This document shows, one piece after another, positions 52,595-61,919 of a stretch of DNA of 64,000 nt. Made by a program: the position numbers and the translations under genes. Source of the stretch: Stieleria sedimenti (GTDB taxonomy: Bacteria > Planctomycetota > Planctomycetia > Pirellulales > Pirellulaceae); the NCBI RefSeq assembly GCF_025060895.1, contig NZ_JANZKV010000146.1:1-64000 (forward strand), read 5' to 3'. The notes under the pieces are model-generated. The model did no database searches. It was not told the DNA's origin and worked only from the letters and a program-made list of their open reading frames with translations. Positions within the stretch are counted from its first letter, which is position 1. Each line of letters starts with the position of its first letter.

Positions 52595-53109
52595 CTACTG
52601 AATCGGTCCATAAACCGCGTCGCGGAAACTCTTGTGCAGGCCAATCTTGTCGAAGGGCCGCAACTGCACGAACAGAACCGCGGTCAAATCGTTTTCTGGA
52701 TCAACCCAAAACATCGTGCTCGCGGCTCCGTCCCAAAAGAATTCCCCGACCGCTCCATTATTCTCTTCCGCCGACGCAGGAGGTCGCACGCGAACCGCGA
52801 AGTCGATGCCAAAACCAACTTGTCCTTTGCCCGGCAACCATGAACGTTCTTTCACGTCGTCCGACAATTGACTGGTCGCCATCAACCGCACCGTCTCCGG
52901 CTTCAGAATTCGCGTGCCATCAAGCTCGCCCTCGTTCTGCAGCATACGAGCGAAACGCCTTTGACCGCATCGGCCTCAATGTATGAATCGAGCGTAGAAT
53001 CTATCCGAGCCTTCGCGGAAGCGTCGATGATTGGTTTCGACTGCTGGGCGAACGTAGTGCTTACCACGAGCACTGCCCCAAGAAATGTTATTATGCGATT
53101 TGGATTCAT
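52595..53109 (-). pseudogene. Serine hydrolase (beta-lactamase fold), gutted
   Basis: ATG 53109 starts a signal peptide and Ala-Arg-Ile-Asp-Ser-Thr-Leu-Asp-Ser-Tyr, the usual opening of a class C serine hydrolase. After about 50 codons the matching sequence continues in another frame with the last quarter of the same family (Met-Leu-Gln-Asn-Glu-Gly-Glu-Leu-Asp-Gly, Gly-Phe-Gly-Ile-Asp-Phe, Phe-Phe-Trp-Asp-Gly-Ala-Ala-Ser-Thr). It ends with Phe-Arg-Asp-Ala-Val-Tyr at 52595. The middle, with SxxK and YxN, is deleted (about 200 residues) and the junction near 52950 also shifts frame. Confidence 0.7.
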
Positions 53110-53206
53110 GATGATTTGAAAACTACAACTGTTAGACGTAGGACGTTTCACCGGATTGGTCGTGTGGCGTTTCGAGGACCGTTGTGCCAGTAACCGGGAA
53201 ACCAAG

Positions 53207-55681
53207 CTAACGCTTTACGGATGTTTGATGTGGTGTCACGCACCAGTCACAACGATCCTGGAACTCTTTTTGGTAATCCGCGCGCCAGCGGGAGATGCTC
53301 GATTTGCCAGGGCCATCGACATAGTGATTTGTGCCGGGCCGGCGTTTGTACTGGCCGCCCCAGCTGGGTTGAGTCGGGTCTTCCGCGTCGTTGATGCCCC
53401 GTGTGGCACTGACCAGATGCAGGAACGCCGGCGTGTCACCTTCGCAGACTCCCGTGCAACCCATGCCTTCATGCGGATAGATGTCGCACAGCAGGCCGTG
53501 GCCTTTGCGGACGTGTTCGTTGACCCAAGCGAGATCTGACAGCGGGTCGCGTCCGCCGAACATGCCCTGATAAGTCTTGCGTGAATCAACGATGAACAGT
53601 TCGGGGAATTCGTCCATGAGCCACCCGTGCGTTGAATCCTGGTAATAGATCAGAAAGATGCGGAGCTTACTGATGAATCTTTTTAATTCGGCCTTGCTGC
53701 GATTATTCTTCACATCCCAGATCGCCTGTGACACTTCGCGCGGACCGCCCCAAACGCTAATCCACACGGGACGTGGGTCGGGCTTGTCGACGGCCGCGAT
53801 GATCGCGTTGGATGCTTCCGTGTCCAGACCTTTGCCGATAATGTCGCTCCACGGCTGCTTGTTCTTGCCGAACTTGATGCTGAGCCCGTGGTTGTTGCCA
53901 CGGCCTTCGTACGTGACCGATCTCAGGTAGTCCGGCGTCGGGTATCGGGCGTCGTGCGATTTGAGGTTGCCGTAGACCTGTTCGTAGCGATCAAGCACGT
54001 CAAGCATGTTCTTTTTGTGTGCTTCCATGGCAAACGTGCCCGCTGCCGCGACGATGCCTTCTACATCGAATTCGTTGGAATACAGCAGAAATCGCACCAT
54101 CGACTGCATGTCGTCCGGGTCGCTCTTCATGGTGTTGGGAACATTGCCGCCTTTGACGACACCAATCGGTGGAAAGTCCGACATCACGATGATCCGCGGC
54201 CGCAGCGACTTTGCGTTCACCCCGGTGGTATTTCCATCTGTGGGCGCAGAAGACTTCGCCGCCGGTTGTGAACGATTGGCGTTGTCGTCGGTCGCCTCGG
54301 TGTCGACCCGACCGCCGCTTAAATGGAACACGACTCGACGATAGCTGCTCAGATTGTGCGTCCCGTTGTCGGTGACTTCGCAAATCACGTGAAACTGCCG
54401 TCCCGCCGCATCGGTGGGAATCTGAATCGTGGCAGTGTGTGAGTCAGCACCTGTGATGACGACCTTTCCGCCGTAGTTACCGGCGTCGGGCTGAACCCAC
54501 CAGTTGAAGGTCAATTTGTCGCCGTCAGGATCGGTTGTCTTTGACGCGTCCAGCGTCACGGAGGCTCCCGGAGCGGCGTCCTTGTGAATGACTTTGATGC
54601 CGTCGTCACCATCAACAACGAGTTTCGGGTTGCGATTGCCATGGCCGTCTTTCGCCCAGTCCATGCGGGCGGCGAAATTGTTGAAGGCGGCCGGGTACGT
54701 TCGTTTGAAATTAGACACACACGATTTGGCTTCGCGCCAAACGCCGTTTTCCCGTTTGACAAAGTTGCCGCCCCAACTTGCCTGCGTCGGGTCTTCCGGA
54801 TCATTCAGTCCGTTCGGCATCAGGTACAAAAACGCGGGCGTGTCGCCTTCGACGCCATACTTGTATTTCGGGTACTGGCTACCCATGTGGCCGTGGCCTT
54901 GAATGTGCTTGGCGTATTCGTTCCAGTTGCTCTTGCCGATTTCGTTGTGCTGCTTCCATGCGGCTTCGTCCCAGATAAACAACAGCTCGTCGCGCGTCTG
55001 TTCGTAGATCCAACCGTGGGAACTGATGTCATGGTTCTCGCCGCGATAGTGTCGGTCCTGGTCGGTGATCGCATATGCTCGGAGCTTCCGCAGGAATTTC
55101 TTGTAGTCATCCTCACTGCGTTCTTTCTTGACTTCGTAGATTGCCTGTGCCAGCGTGTTGCCGCCGCCCCAGATACCAATCCACAGCGGGCGTTCGTCGG
55201 CTTCGTCCGCTTGCTTGATGAGCAATTCGCAACCTGGCGATCCGTTGTCGTCGCCGATGAATTGCTTCCCACGATTCATGCTGCCAAACATGATCCGTTT
55301 GCGCAGATAATCGGGGCTCGGCCAGTAGCCCACCTTCTGCTTGTTGCCATCGTGCGCGTGCCCGGTCTGGCCGCTTCGCTTCATCAGATTTGGAAGATCT
55401 TTTTCATAAGCATCGACGACTCCCCGCGCGATGTGAATGAATCCGCGTTCGGGTTCTTTGTTGAGCGTACGGATGCTGTAGCCCGTCGAAATCACGATAC
55501 CTTCGATTTCAAACATGTCCGCATGTGCGAGTAGTCGAATCAGCGATTCGTGATCATCGGTTTCCCACGTGGAGATATCCGTCAGCACAAGCATTCTTGG
55601 TTTGAGCGATTCGGCGAATGATTGCGTAGACATCGCGAATGCTATTGTCGCGCCCATCGCGTAGAAAAAGAATCGATTCAT
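53207..55681 (-). CDS. Two DUF1593 / Sde182-type domains fused in one secreted protein
   Basis: The 824-residue protein has a signal peptide (ending Ser-Phe-Ala). DUF1593 domain one covers about 29-342 and has Leu-Thr-Asp-Ile-Ser-Thr-Trp-Glu-Thr-Asp-Asp. An Ig-like Sde182-type segment follows at about 343-455 (Thr-Asp-Pro-Asp-Gly-Asp-Lys-Leu). A Ser/Ala/Asn-rich linker (456-492) leads to a second DUF1593 domain at 495-824 with Met-Ser-Asp-Phe-Pro-Pro and Ser-Asp-Pro-Asp-Asp-Met-Gln. The second domain has no signal peptide and no Ig-like tail. Single-domain members are about 450-480 residues, so this looks like a fusion of two neighbouring genes. Both Asp-rich sites are kept. It is the first gene after the transporter, behind a strong hairpin. 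Confidence 0.85.
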   Translation of the reverse strand: MNRFFFYAMGATIAFAMSTQSFAESLKPRMLVLTDISTWETDDHESLIRLLAHADMFEIEGIVISTGYSIRTLNKEPERGFIHIARGVVDAYEKDLPNLMKRSGQTGHAHDGNKQKVGYWPSPDYLRKRIMFGSMNRGKQFIGDDNGSPGCELLIKQADEADERPLWIGIWGGGNTLAQAIYEVKKERSEDDYKKFLRKLRAYAITDQDRHYRGENHDISSHGWIYEQTRDELLFIWDEAAWKQHNEIGKSNWNEYAKHIQGHGHMGSQYPKYKYGVEGDTPAFLYLMPNGLNDPEDPTQASWGGNFVKRENGVWREAKSCVSNFKRTYPAAFNNFAARMDWAKDGHGNRNPKLVVDGDDGIKVIHKDAAPGASVTLDASKTTDPDGDKLTFNWWVQPDAGNYGGKVVITGADSHTATIQIPTDAAGRQFHVICEVTDNGTHNLSSYRRVVFHLSGGRVDTEATDDNANRSQPAAKSSAPTDGNTTGVNAKSLRPRIIVMSDFPPIGVVKGGNVPNTMKSDPDDMQSMVRFLLYSNEFDVEGIVAAAGTFAMEAHKKNMLDVLDRYEQVYGNLKSHDARYPTPDYLRSVTYEGRGNNHGLSIKFGKNKQPWSDIIGKGLDTEASNAIIAAVDKPDPRPVWISVWGGPREVSQAIWDVKNNRSKAELKRFISKLRIFLIYYQDSTHGWLMDEFPELFIVDSRKTYQGMFGGRDPLSDLAWVNEHVRKGHGLLCDIYPHEGMGCTGVCEGDTPAFLHLVSATRGINDAEDPTQPSWGGQYKRRPGTNHYVDGPGKSSISRWRADYQKEFQDRCDWCVTPHQTSVKR

Positions 55682-55735
55682 TCTGGATCATTCTGGTTGG
55701 AGTTGAGTTTTGTTGTCAGCATCTATTCGCATCAG

Positions 55736-55763
55736 CGCGGGGCCGGCATGCGCCGGCCCTGCG
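55736..55763. repeat. Strong hairpin between transporter and DUF1593 genes
   Basis: GGGCCGGC (55740-55747), loop ATGC, GCCGGCCC (55752-55759), extended outward by one G-T and three Watson-Crick pairs. No T-run follows, so it may stabilise the transporter mRNA end or attenuate transcription. The GGGCCGGCATGC word is also common as an intergenic repeat in this group (recalled). Confidence 0.55.
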
Positions 55764-55824
55764 TATTCATTTCACTTCGATAACGACACAGATTCGAGGA
55801 CGAGTTCTCTTTTCTTCGCTCATG

Positions 55825-56796
55825 CTACCGTTCCTGAGCACTCATTCGGTCAATTGCGACGGCCGCCAGGATCACGAATCCCTTCACCACCTGCTGCCAG
55901 AACGGCGAGACATTTAGCAAGAACAGCCCGTTGTTCAATACGCCGATGATCAAACACCCGATCACAGTCCCCATCACGCTGCCTCGCCCTCCGGAGAGCG
56001 ACGTACCGCCGATCACAACCGCCGCGATGGAATCCAGTTCGTAGCCCAGTCCTGCGTTCGGCTGGGCGGAATCAAGACGAGCAGTCACGATCAGACCAGC
56101 GACTCCGGCGAGCATCCCGCCGAGCGTGTAAACGGCGACTTTGATGCGATCGACGCGCAGTCCCGTCAGCAATGCCGCCCTTTCATTTCCGCCGACGGCG
56201 TAGATGTGTCTGCCAAAACGCGTTCGACGCGTGAGCAGGACGAAGATTCCGACTAGCGAAGCCGTGATCCAGACCGGAACTGGAATCCCTAGGAACACGC
56301 CCGTTCCGATCGCGCCGAAGGATTGTCCGAGTCCCGTGACGGGAAAGCCGCCCGTCCATAGCATCGTGAGACCGCGCGCGATACTGAACATCCCAAGCGT
56401 CGCCACGAACGGCGGAAGCTTGAACCGAGTGATCGTCACACCGTTGAAGAATCCGGCCCCCGCACCAACCAGAAGCCCAGCAGCGATCGATCCAAGAACC
56501 GTGAACTGCAACTCCATTCCCAGCAATTCCAGCCGGAGTCCGTTCTTGAGCAAGCCTGCGGCGACTGCGCCGGACAGGGCAAGGATCGCCCCCACAGAGA
56601 GATCGATTCCCGCGGTCAGGATGATGAGCGTCATACCGATCGACAGGCACAGGTTGACTGAGATCTGTCGAAGTATGTTGAGACCGTTTTCCAACGTTAG
56701 AAAACTGTCTGACAACAGGCTCATCCCAACCAGCAATACAGTTAGCGCGATGAGCGATTGAAACCTGGCCAGGTGTGTGCGATCGAGCTTTAACAT
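55825..56796 (-). CDS. rbsC: Ribose-type ABC transporter permease
   Basis: The 323-residue protein has about eight to ten membrane helices in the BPD_transp_2 arrangement: Gly-Met-Thr-Leu-Ile-Ile-Leu-Thr-Ala-Gly-Ile-Asp-Leu-Ser-Val-Gly-Ala-Ile-Leu-Ala is the family signature, followed by Gly-Asn-Glu-Arg-Ala-Ala-Leu-Leu-Thr-Gly (the coupling loop). It forms the membrane channel and works with the ATPase 56790 and the binding protein 58975. Its start overlaps the ATPase gene by seven bases. Length is normal. The sugar could be ribose, xylose, allose or a similar sugar. Confidence 0.92.
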   Translation of the reverse strand: MLKLDRTHLARFQSLIALTVLLVGMSLLSDSFLTLENGLNILRQISVNLCLSIGMTLIILTAGIDLSVGAILALSGAVAAGLLKNGLRLELLGMELQFTVLGSIAAGLLVGAGAGFFNGVTITRFKLPPFVATLGMFSIARGLTMLWTGGFPVTGLGQSFGAIGTGVFLGIPVPVWITASLVGIFVLLTRRTRFGRHIYAVGGNERAALLTGLRVDRIKVAVYTLGGMLAGVAGLIVTARLDSAQPNAGLGYELDSIAAVVIGGTSLSGGRGSVMGTVIGCLIIGVLNNGLFLLNVSPFWQQVVKGFVILAAVAIDRMSAQER

Positions 56797-58325
56797 GGCG
56801 TCGCCGTACTCCCCGGAAAGGCCGCGTGCAGAATCTGTTCATCCGTGGCATCGTCCCGATCGAACTCTGCCGCCGGCCGACCCTCGCAAAGCACGAGAAT
56901 TCGATCGGAGACGGCCATCACTTCCGGAAGTTCGGAGGACACCAACACGACGGCGAGTCCTTCACCCGTCAATTCGTTGATCAGTGAGTAGATTTCGCTC
57001 TTTGACTGAACGTCAATCCCGCGGGTTGGCTCATCGAGCATCAGAACGATGGGATCGGTAGCAAGCCACTTGGCGAGGATGACCTTTTGCTGGTTCCCTC
57101 CGCTCAAATTGATGATGAGCTGACGAAGTGACGGCGATTTGACGCGGAATCGCTCGATGAAAGGCTGTACATGCTCGCGCTCAGCGCGGCGACTGAGCAA
57201 CCCGAAGCGTTGTGCTCGATCGAGGCTTGCGAGGCTCGCGTTTTCTTCAACGGTCATCGACAGGACCAACCCGTCGTGTTTGCGATCTTCAGGAACCAGC
57301 GCAAGACCACTTGCAACGGCGTCCCGAGGGGATTTTATCGTAACGGGATGACGATCTACGAAGACCTCACCGGTGGAGACACCGCTGTGCAGGCCAAAGA
57401 TACATTCCAGTAACTCCGTTCGACCGGCACCCATCAGTCCAAAGAGACCCAGGACCTCGCCCTTGCGAACCTGAAAACTGACGTCGTTGACCAGGTAGTC
57501 CGACGGGCGAGTCGGATGCTTGAGCGAAACATTCTCGACACGCAACGCTTCGTCACGCTTCGCCGACGAGGAACGAATAGAAGACTTCACTTCGCGTCCG
57601 GCCATCATCCGTACCATCTCGTCTTGAGTGAGTTCTCCCAGTTTCGCCGTACCGATCATGCAACCGTCGCGCATCACAGCGATGTCGTCCGCGATGTGCT
57701 CAAGTTCCTCGAGGCGGTGAGTGATGTACACGATCGAAACGCCTTGCCGTTTCAAATCGCCAATCCGTTGAAACAGCACTTCGGTTTCGTGCTCCGTGAT
57801 TGCCGACGTTGGTTCGTCCATGATCAGCATGCGAACATCACCGGCCAGGGCGCGAGCAATTTCGACAAGCTGCTGCTGCCCGACCCGCAGTCGTCGGGCG
57901 ACTGCTGTCGGCGAAACATCCAAATCCAGAAGCTCCAGCCACTGCCTCGCGCGATGGTTCAGTTCGCGGTAGTCAATCAGCATGTCGAGGTGGAGTGGTT
58001 CGCAACCGAGGAAGATGTTCTCGGCCACCGTCATATCAGGAACGAGGCTAAGCTCCTGATGAATCATGGCAATCCCGTGATCGATTGCATCACGTGGGCG
58101 AGTAAAACGAACTGGGTGGCCCTGCAAGATCAACTCACCTTCGTCGGGTGTCTGCACGCCAGCCATCACGTTCATGAGTGTCGATTTGCCGGCACCATTC
58201 TCGCCGAGCAGAGCCGTCAGCCGGCCAGCACGCAGCGTCAAATTGACTCGATCCAGCGCCTTGACGCCGGGAAACGCTTTGGAGATCCCGCGGGCTTCCA
58301 GGACAACTTCGCCGCCTGCCATCAT
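56790..58325 (-). CDS. rbsA: Ribose-type ABC transporter double ATPase
   Basis: The 511-residue protein holds two ABC cassettes. First: Walker A Gly-Glu-Asn-Gly-Ala-Gly-Lys-Ser-Thr, signature Leu-Arg-Val-Gly-Gln-Gln-Gln, Walker B Met-Leu-Ile-Met-Asp-Glu-Pro-Thr-Ser. Second: a degenerate Walker A (Gly-Leu-Met-Gly-Ala-Gly-Arg-Thr-Glu, Lys replaced by Arg, as in the family), signature Leu-Ser-Gly-Gly-Asn-Gln-Gln-Lys, Walker B Val-Leu-Met-Leu-Asp-Glu-Pro-Thr-Arg-Gly-Ile-Asp. It hydrolyses ATP to drive sugar import. ATG 58325 is chosen because it overlaps the stop of the DUF2291 gene (ATGA); a further 24 codons upstream are open but not homologous. Confidence 0.93.
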   Translation of the reverse strand: MMAGGEVVLEARGISKAFPGVKALDRVNLTLRAGRLTALLGENGAGKSTLMNVMAGVQTPDEGELILQGHPVRFTRPRDAIDHGIAMIHQELSLVPDMTVAENIFLGCEPLHLDMLIDYRELNHRARQWLELLDLDVSPTAVARRLRVGQQQLVEIARALAGDVRMLIMDEPTSAITEHETEVLFQRIGDLKRQGVSIVYITHRLEELEHIADDIAVMRDGCMIGTAKLGELTQDEMVRMMAGREVKSSIRSSSAKRDEALRVENVSLKHPTRPSDYLVNDVSFQVRKGEVLGLFGLMGAGRTELLECIFGLHSGVSTGEVFVDRHPVTIKSPRDAVASGLALVPEDRKHDGLVLSMTVEENASLASLDRAQRFGLLSRRAEREHVQPFIERFRVKSPSLRQLIINLSGGNQQKVILAKWLATDPIVLMLDEPTRGIDVQSKSEIYSLINELTGEGLAVVLVSSELPEVMAVSDRILVLCEGRPAAEFDRDDATDEQILHAAFPGSTATPC

Positions 58326-58978
58326 TGAGCCTCCGCAATGAAAGGGACGACTCGCAATGGACTCAAGTCGGTGGTCTCGTCCGTGATCTGAACGCAACCG
58401 ACAAAACGAACGGTCCCGCCGACCACCGCGACTTTCCGCAGCGTTGGCAGGACCTGAGCCTCGATGCGCCGATTGATTTCCGACGAGATCCTGTTGAAGT
58501 CCTGCGAATTGGCATAATCGTTTACGTCTAGCAGGCCGGTAGCGTCACGAACGGCGTTGCCGAAGATGGGGCCGGACTCCAGCAACACTTCGGCGTCATC
58601 AGCACCTTGCCGGATCACCAACGCGACGGTGTTTCTTTCCACCCGGGTCACGCGGCCAGTGCCGGAGATGAAATAGTAGTAGGTACTGCTCAGTCCGACG
58701 CTTCGTCCACGAGTTTTTCGAGCCTTTGCGTGATCCTCCTGAATGGCGGCAATGAGCTTCTGAGCATCGACCGCACGCGACTCTGCCGGAATAAGTTGTT
58801 CGTTCCAGAATTTCTCCACGAACGCAGCAGGATCGAAGGACTCAGCCTCCGCCGCCAAAGATTCTTGCTCGGCTTGCTCCAGTGGCACGATCTGAAACAA
58901 CGGCCAAAACCAAACCGCGACAACACAGGCTGCCGCGATCGTGCCTCGGATGACCCACCGCTGTCTGCTCGATTTCAC
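58322..58978 (-). CDS. DUF2291 periplasmic protein of sugar ABC operons
   Basis: The 218-residue protein has one N-terminal membrane helix (residues 10-27) and the DUF2291 fold: [12 protein letters not shown], Gly-Arg-Val-Thr-Arg-Val-Glu, Ile-Arg-Gln-Gly-Ala, [10 protein letters not shown] and Gly-Cys-Val-Gln-Ile. DUF2291 genes are regularly found between the binding protein and ATPase of ribose-type importers, where the role is not known. Here too it overlaps both neighbours by four bases. It should be located in the periplasm. Confidence 0.88.
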   Translation of the reverse strand: MKSSRQRWVIRGTIAAACVVAVWFWPLFQIVPLEQAEQESLAAEAESFDPAAFVEKFWNEQLIPAESRAVDAQKLIAAIQEDHAKARKTRGRSVGLSSTYYYFISGTGRVTRVERNTVALVIRQGADDAEVLLESGPIFGNAVRDATGLLDVNDYANSQDFNRISSEINRRIEAQVLPTLRKVAVVGGTVRFVGCVQITDETTDLSPLRVVPFIAEAQ

Positions 58979-59976
58979 TCCGCATCCTCTTTGCCGGTAT
59001 CACCGTATTTGTCGGCGTTGCCTTGATGCACAAGCTCCACCGCGACAGGAACCTTCCGCGACAAGTCACGCTCGCCTTTCAGATACTTGTCCGCATATTC
59101 GGCGGCGGTTTGAGCCATCAGTTTGGGAAACTGCATCCCCGTGGCGACGATTTTGCCTTCCTTGATCATGTTGACCACGTCTTCCGCACCGTCGAAACCA
59201 AAGACCTTGACCTGCTGGTCCTTGCCCGCCGCCAGCAATGCTTGATAGGCACCCATGGCCATCGCATCGTTGCCGCAGAAGACTGCCTTGATATTGGGAT
59301 GGGCCTGAAGAATCGTTTCCATCACGTCGAGCGCCTTGGCCCGATCAAAGTCGGCGCTTTGCTGAGCGACCAATTTCAGGTCGGGATATCGATCGACGAC
59401 ACTGTGAAAACCATCAGACCGGTTCCGCGTGTTGTTGTCGCCAACGAGCCCCAACAATTCGACATACTCTCCCGACTCGCCCACCTCCTTCACGAAGTGC
59501 TGTCCCAAAGCGACGCAACCGGAATAGTTGTCCGACAGGATCTGCGATACTGCCGCATCCGTCGCATTGATTTCCCGGTCCATGCAGAAAACGGGAACGC
59601 CTGCTTCTTTGGCGCGGCGGACATTCGCGACCGAACCGTCTGCATCCGTTGGGTTGAAGAGAATCGCTGAGTATCCCGACGCGATGACATTATCGAAGTG
59701 TGCGGTTTCTTTGGCGGGATCGTTCTGTGAATCGAAGACGGTGGCTTCATAACCGAGCTTCGTCGCATTCTCCTTTGCGGACTCGGCCAGAACGACGAAC
59801 CACGGATTGTTCAGCGTCGAGATGACGACGGCGACTTTCTGTCCGCTGGATTGCGATGCTCCAGTGCTGGCTTCTTGCGTGTTGTGGTCACGACTTCGAC
59901 TGTTACAGCCGGTAACGGCGATCGCCAGCGAACAAGCTAGCGTCGTCAGAATTCGAAGGAAGGATTGTCGAACCAT
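58975..59976 (-). CDS. rbsB: Sugar-binding lipoprotein of ribose type
   Basis: The 333-residue protein has a lipoprotein signal with Val-Thr-Gly-Cys at 21-24. The periplasmic-binding-protein type 1 fold follows: [13 protein letters not shown], Phe-Asp-Ser-Gln-Asn-Asp-Pro, Ile-Leu-Phe-Asn-Pro-Thr-Asp-Ala-Asp, Phe-Cys-Met-Asp-Arg-Glu-Ile and [10 protein letters not shown]. These Phe, Asp, Asn and Arg residues stand where RbsB contacts ribose. It captures the sugar for the importer. It starts 60 bases after the rbsD-like gene. Confidence 0.92.
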   Translation of the reverse strand: MVRQSFLRILTTLACSLAIAVTGCNSRSRDHNTQEASTGASQSSGQKVAVVISTLNNPWFVVLAESAKENATKLGYEATVFDSQNDPAKETAHFDNVIASGYSAILFNPTDADGSVANVRRAKEAGVPVFCMDREINATDAAVSQILSDNYSGCVALGQHFVKEVGESGEYVELLGLVGDNNTRNRSDGFHSVVDRYPDLKLVAQQSADFDRAKALDVMETILQAHPNIKAVFCGNDAMAMGAYQALLAAGKDQQVKVFGFDGAEDVVNMIKEGKIVATGMQFPKLMAQTAAEYADKYLKGERDLSRKVPVAVELVHQGNADKYGDTGKEDAE

Positions 59977-60036
59977 GGGATGCTCTCCGGGAGTTCATTT
60001 GCCGATTACGAGTCCAACTGGACTCGCTCAGCGTCA

Positions 60037-60444
60037 TTAAAATACAACGCCGGACTTAAGGATCACGTTCGCATAGGGCGTGCATTCGCCGGTGCGTACA
60101 ATGACTTCGCTTTCGCGGGTCATACTCTTGAATTCTTCGTGATCAACTTCAGTTACTTTTGGGGACATTGACTGATTGTTAAATTGCTGAATCATCTGGT
60201 CAAAGATCGTCTGGTTGTGGTCGTGAATTTCCGTTGCCACCACGATCTCTTCCACCATCATCTCGCTTAGCATCGCGTCGAGTGTCCGAAGAAATGACGG
60301 ATAGCCGCTCTCGATTGCGAGGTCGATGCGCTTGACTCCGGCTGGGATCGGCAAGCCGGCATCACACAACGTGATTGCTGCCGTGTGTCCAATGCGGCCG
60401 ATTTCGTAACTCAGTTCACTGTTGAGGAGTCGGTTGCGTTTCAT
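60037..60444 (-). CDS. rbsD: D-ribose pyranase / RbsD-FucU family mutarotase
   Basis: The 135-residue protein fits the RbsD family: Leu-Asn-Ser-Glu-Leu, Gly-Arg-Ile-Gly-His-Thr (catalytic His in Gly-His), Ala-Asp-Ala-like Cys-Asp-Ala-Gly-Leu-Pro-Ile-Pro, Arg-Ile-Asp-Leu-Ala and the late Arg-Thr-Gly-Glu-Cys-Thr-Pro-Tyr-Ala-Asn-Val-Ile-Leu. It interconverts pyranose and furanose forms of ribose (or anomers of fucose in FucU) in the cytoplasm. The Thr-Gly-Glu-x-x-Pro-Tyr-Ala-Asn end favours RbsD. It is in the operon with the importer. No kinase for ribose (rbsK) is found next to it. Confidence 0.9.
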   Translation of the reverse strand: MKRNRLLNSELSYEIGRIGHTAAITLCDAGLPIPAGVKRIDLAIESGYPSFLRTLDAMLSEMMVEEIVVATEIHDHNQTIFDQMIQQFNNQSMSPKVTEVDHEEFKSMTRESEVIVRTGECTPYANVILKSGVVF

Positions 60445-60531
60445 TGGTGGATTGCTTTAGCGCCTTTCGCTCCTGATTCTTGTGTTGCTTTCCCATGGCG
60501 AAAGGTGACGTTTGAACAGCGCAGGAGTTCC

Positions 60532-61746
60532 TTAGCTTTTATGTGGGACGACTTCGATTTTACAGCATTCATCAAAGTTCGTGACCGTTCCAAATTTCTC
60601 AACCAATTCATCAAGGCCGAAGCGGTGTGTGATCAGCGACGGGAAATCGTAACGGTCCGATTGCTGCTGCAGAATCTTAAGCACCGGACGCCAATCGGTC
60701 CCACAATGGAACACGGAATGAATGTGGAGGTTCTTGGAACTGATATGCTTCATCACATCCAGAGCGACAGGCTTTCCCAAGTCCACCCAGTTGCCGACTT
60801 CGATCACAGTCCCACCCTTGCGCACCATCTTGAGCGCCTCGATGAAAGCTTCCGGTTCACCAGCCGATTCGATCACAAGGTCCGGACCAACTCCTTCGGT
60901 CATTTCTTTGACCTGAGCAATTCGATCTTCCTCGGCTACCTGCGATGCGTTGATCGTTACGTCCGCATACAGGCTTTCCGCTTTCGATAGCCTCAGATCC
61001 GATAGGTCGGTTGCGATTCGCAGTCCCGCTCCATGGATCGTGGCCATGACGCCGTGCAGAATCCCCAGCGGACCGTTGCCAAGAACGGCGACCGACATGC
61101 CCGGTCCAAAGCCTTCATTCACCGGGGCGAATGGGACCGCCGCTCGACCGAGCGCGTGAAACGCAACCGCCATCTCTTCGACGAAAACGGCAACGTCGGT
61201 TGGCATCTCTTCAGGCACTTTGAAGAGATGCGTGCCGGGACGGATATACATGTACTCTGCAAAACCGCCTCGCAGGTACGGTTTCGTTTCGCAGTTTGGA
61301 TGCAACCCGTAGGCCTGGATCTGATTCAGACACGTTGTGTTGTTGTAGTGTTTGCGACAGTAGTAGCAGTGGCCGCAGTTCACTTCGACGGCGATAGAAA
61401 CTCGATCACCAACCTGAAGAAGTTGCTTGTCATAGTCCATCGTTTTGGCAGCGTTATCACCGATTTCAACGATCGTCCCAATGACTTCGTGGCCACCGAC
61501 ATAGGGGAAGATCGATTTGCCGCGTAGTTCCGTCGCTTCGCCTTTGAAGATGTGGCGATCGGTTCCGCAGATGCCCGCCATATCGACCTTCAGAATCGCC
61601 GAGTCGTGATCCATCGTCGGATACGGATAACTCCGCATCTCAGTTTCACCGGGGGCCGTCATCGCAACGGCACGAACCGTTTCGGGCTTCGTCGATGCTA
61701 CTGCGGGCTGCCGCTGAAAGCTTTCCGAGTCCAAGATTTGTGACAT
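60532..61746 (-). CDS. Zinc-dependent alcohol (sugar) dehydrogenase
   Basis: The 404-residue product (start ATG 61746, with GGAG nine bases before it; ATG 61761 and 61821 are alternatives) has the medium-chain dehydrogenase pattern. It shows Gly-Ile-Cys-Gly-Thr-Asp-Arg-His (catalytic zinc Cys), Gly-Gly-His-Glu-Val (second zinc ligand), the structural-zinc Cys set in Asn-Cys-Gly-His-Cys-Tyr-Tyr-Cys-x7-Cys, and the NAD site Leu-Gly-Asn-Gly-Pro-Leu-Gly. It is longer than usual by about 40 residues at the N-terminus. It probably oxidises a sugar or polyol imported by the adjacent transporter. It is the first gene of the operon and divergent from the AraC regulator. Confidence 0.87.
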   Translation of the reverse strand: MSQILDSESFQRQPAVASTKPETVRAVAMTAPGETEMRSYPYPTMDHDSAILKVDMAGICGTDRHIFKGEATELRGKSIFPYVGGHEVIGTIVEIGDNAAKTMDYDKQLLQVGDRVSIAVEVNCGHCYYCRKHYNNTTCLNQIQAYGLHPNCETKPYLRGGFAEYMYIRPGTHLFKVPEEMPTDVAVFVEEMAVAFHALGRAAVPFAPVNEGFGPGMSVAVLGNGPLGILHGVMATIHGAGLRIATDLSDLRLSKAESLYADVTINASQVAEEDRIAQVKEMTEGVGPDLVIESAGEPEAFIEALKMVRKGGTVIEVGNWVDLGKPVALDVMKHISSKNLHIHSVFHCGTDWRPVLKILQQQSDRYDFPSLITHRFGLDELVEKFGTVTNFDECCKIEVVPHKS

Positions 61747-61919
61747 GGTGAAATTCTCCATTTCGGCTGAAGCAACGAAAACAGGATGATGTTGAGGAAT
61801 CCGCCAAGAAGCTGAACTCATCCTCGGAATACAACGCGACCACGATGAGCAGAGTTATCTCACAGGATTATTGCACAGTCTCCCTCGAAAACGGGCCAAA
61901 CCTACACTATCCTGAGGCC

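Noticed and set aside
54584-55534. 316-codon plus-strand frame opposite the double DUF1593 gene
   Set aside because: It is antisense to a clearly coding gene and has no motif; GC-rich third positions of the real gene create it.
57516-58328. 270-codon plus-strand frame opposite rbsA
   Set aside because: Shadow of a well-conserved ATPase gene; no independent start signal or motif.
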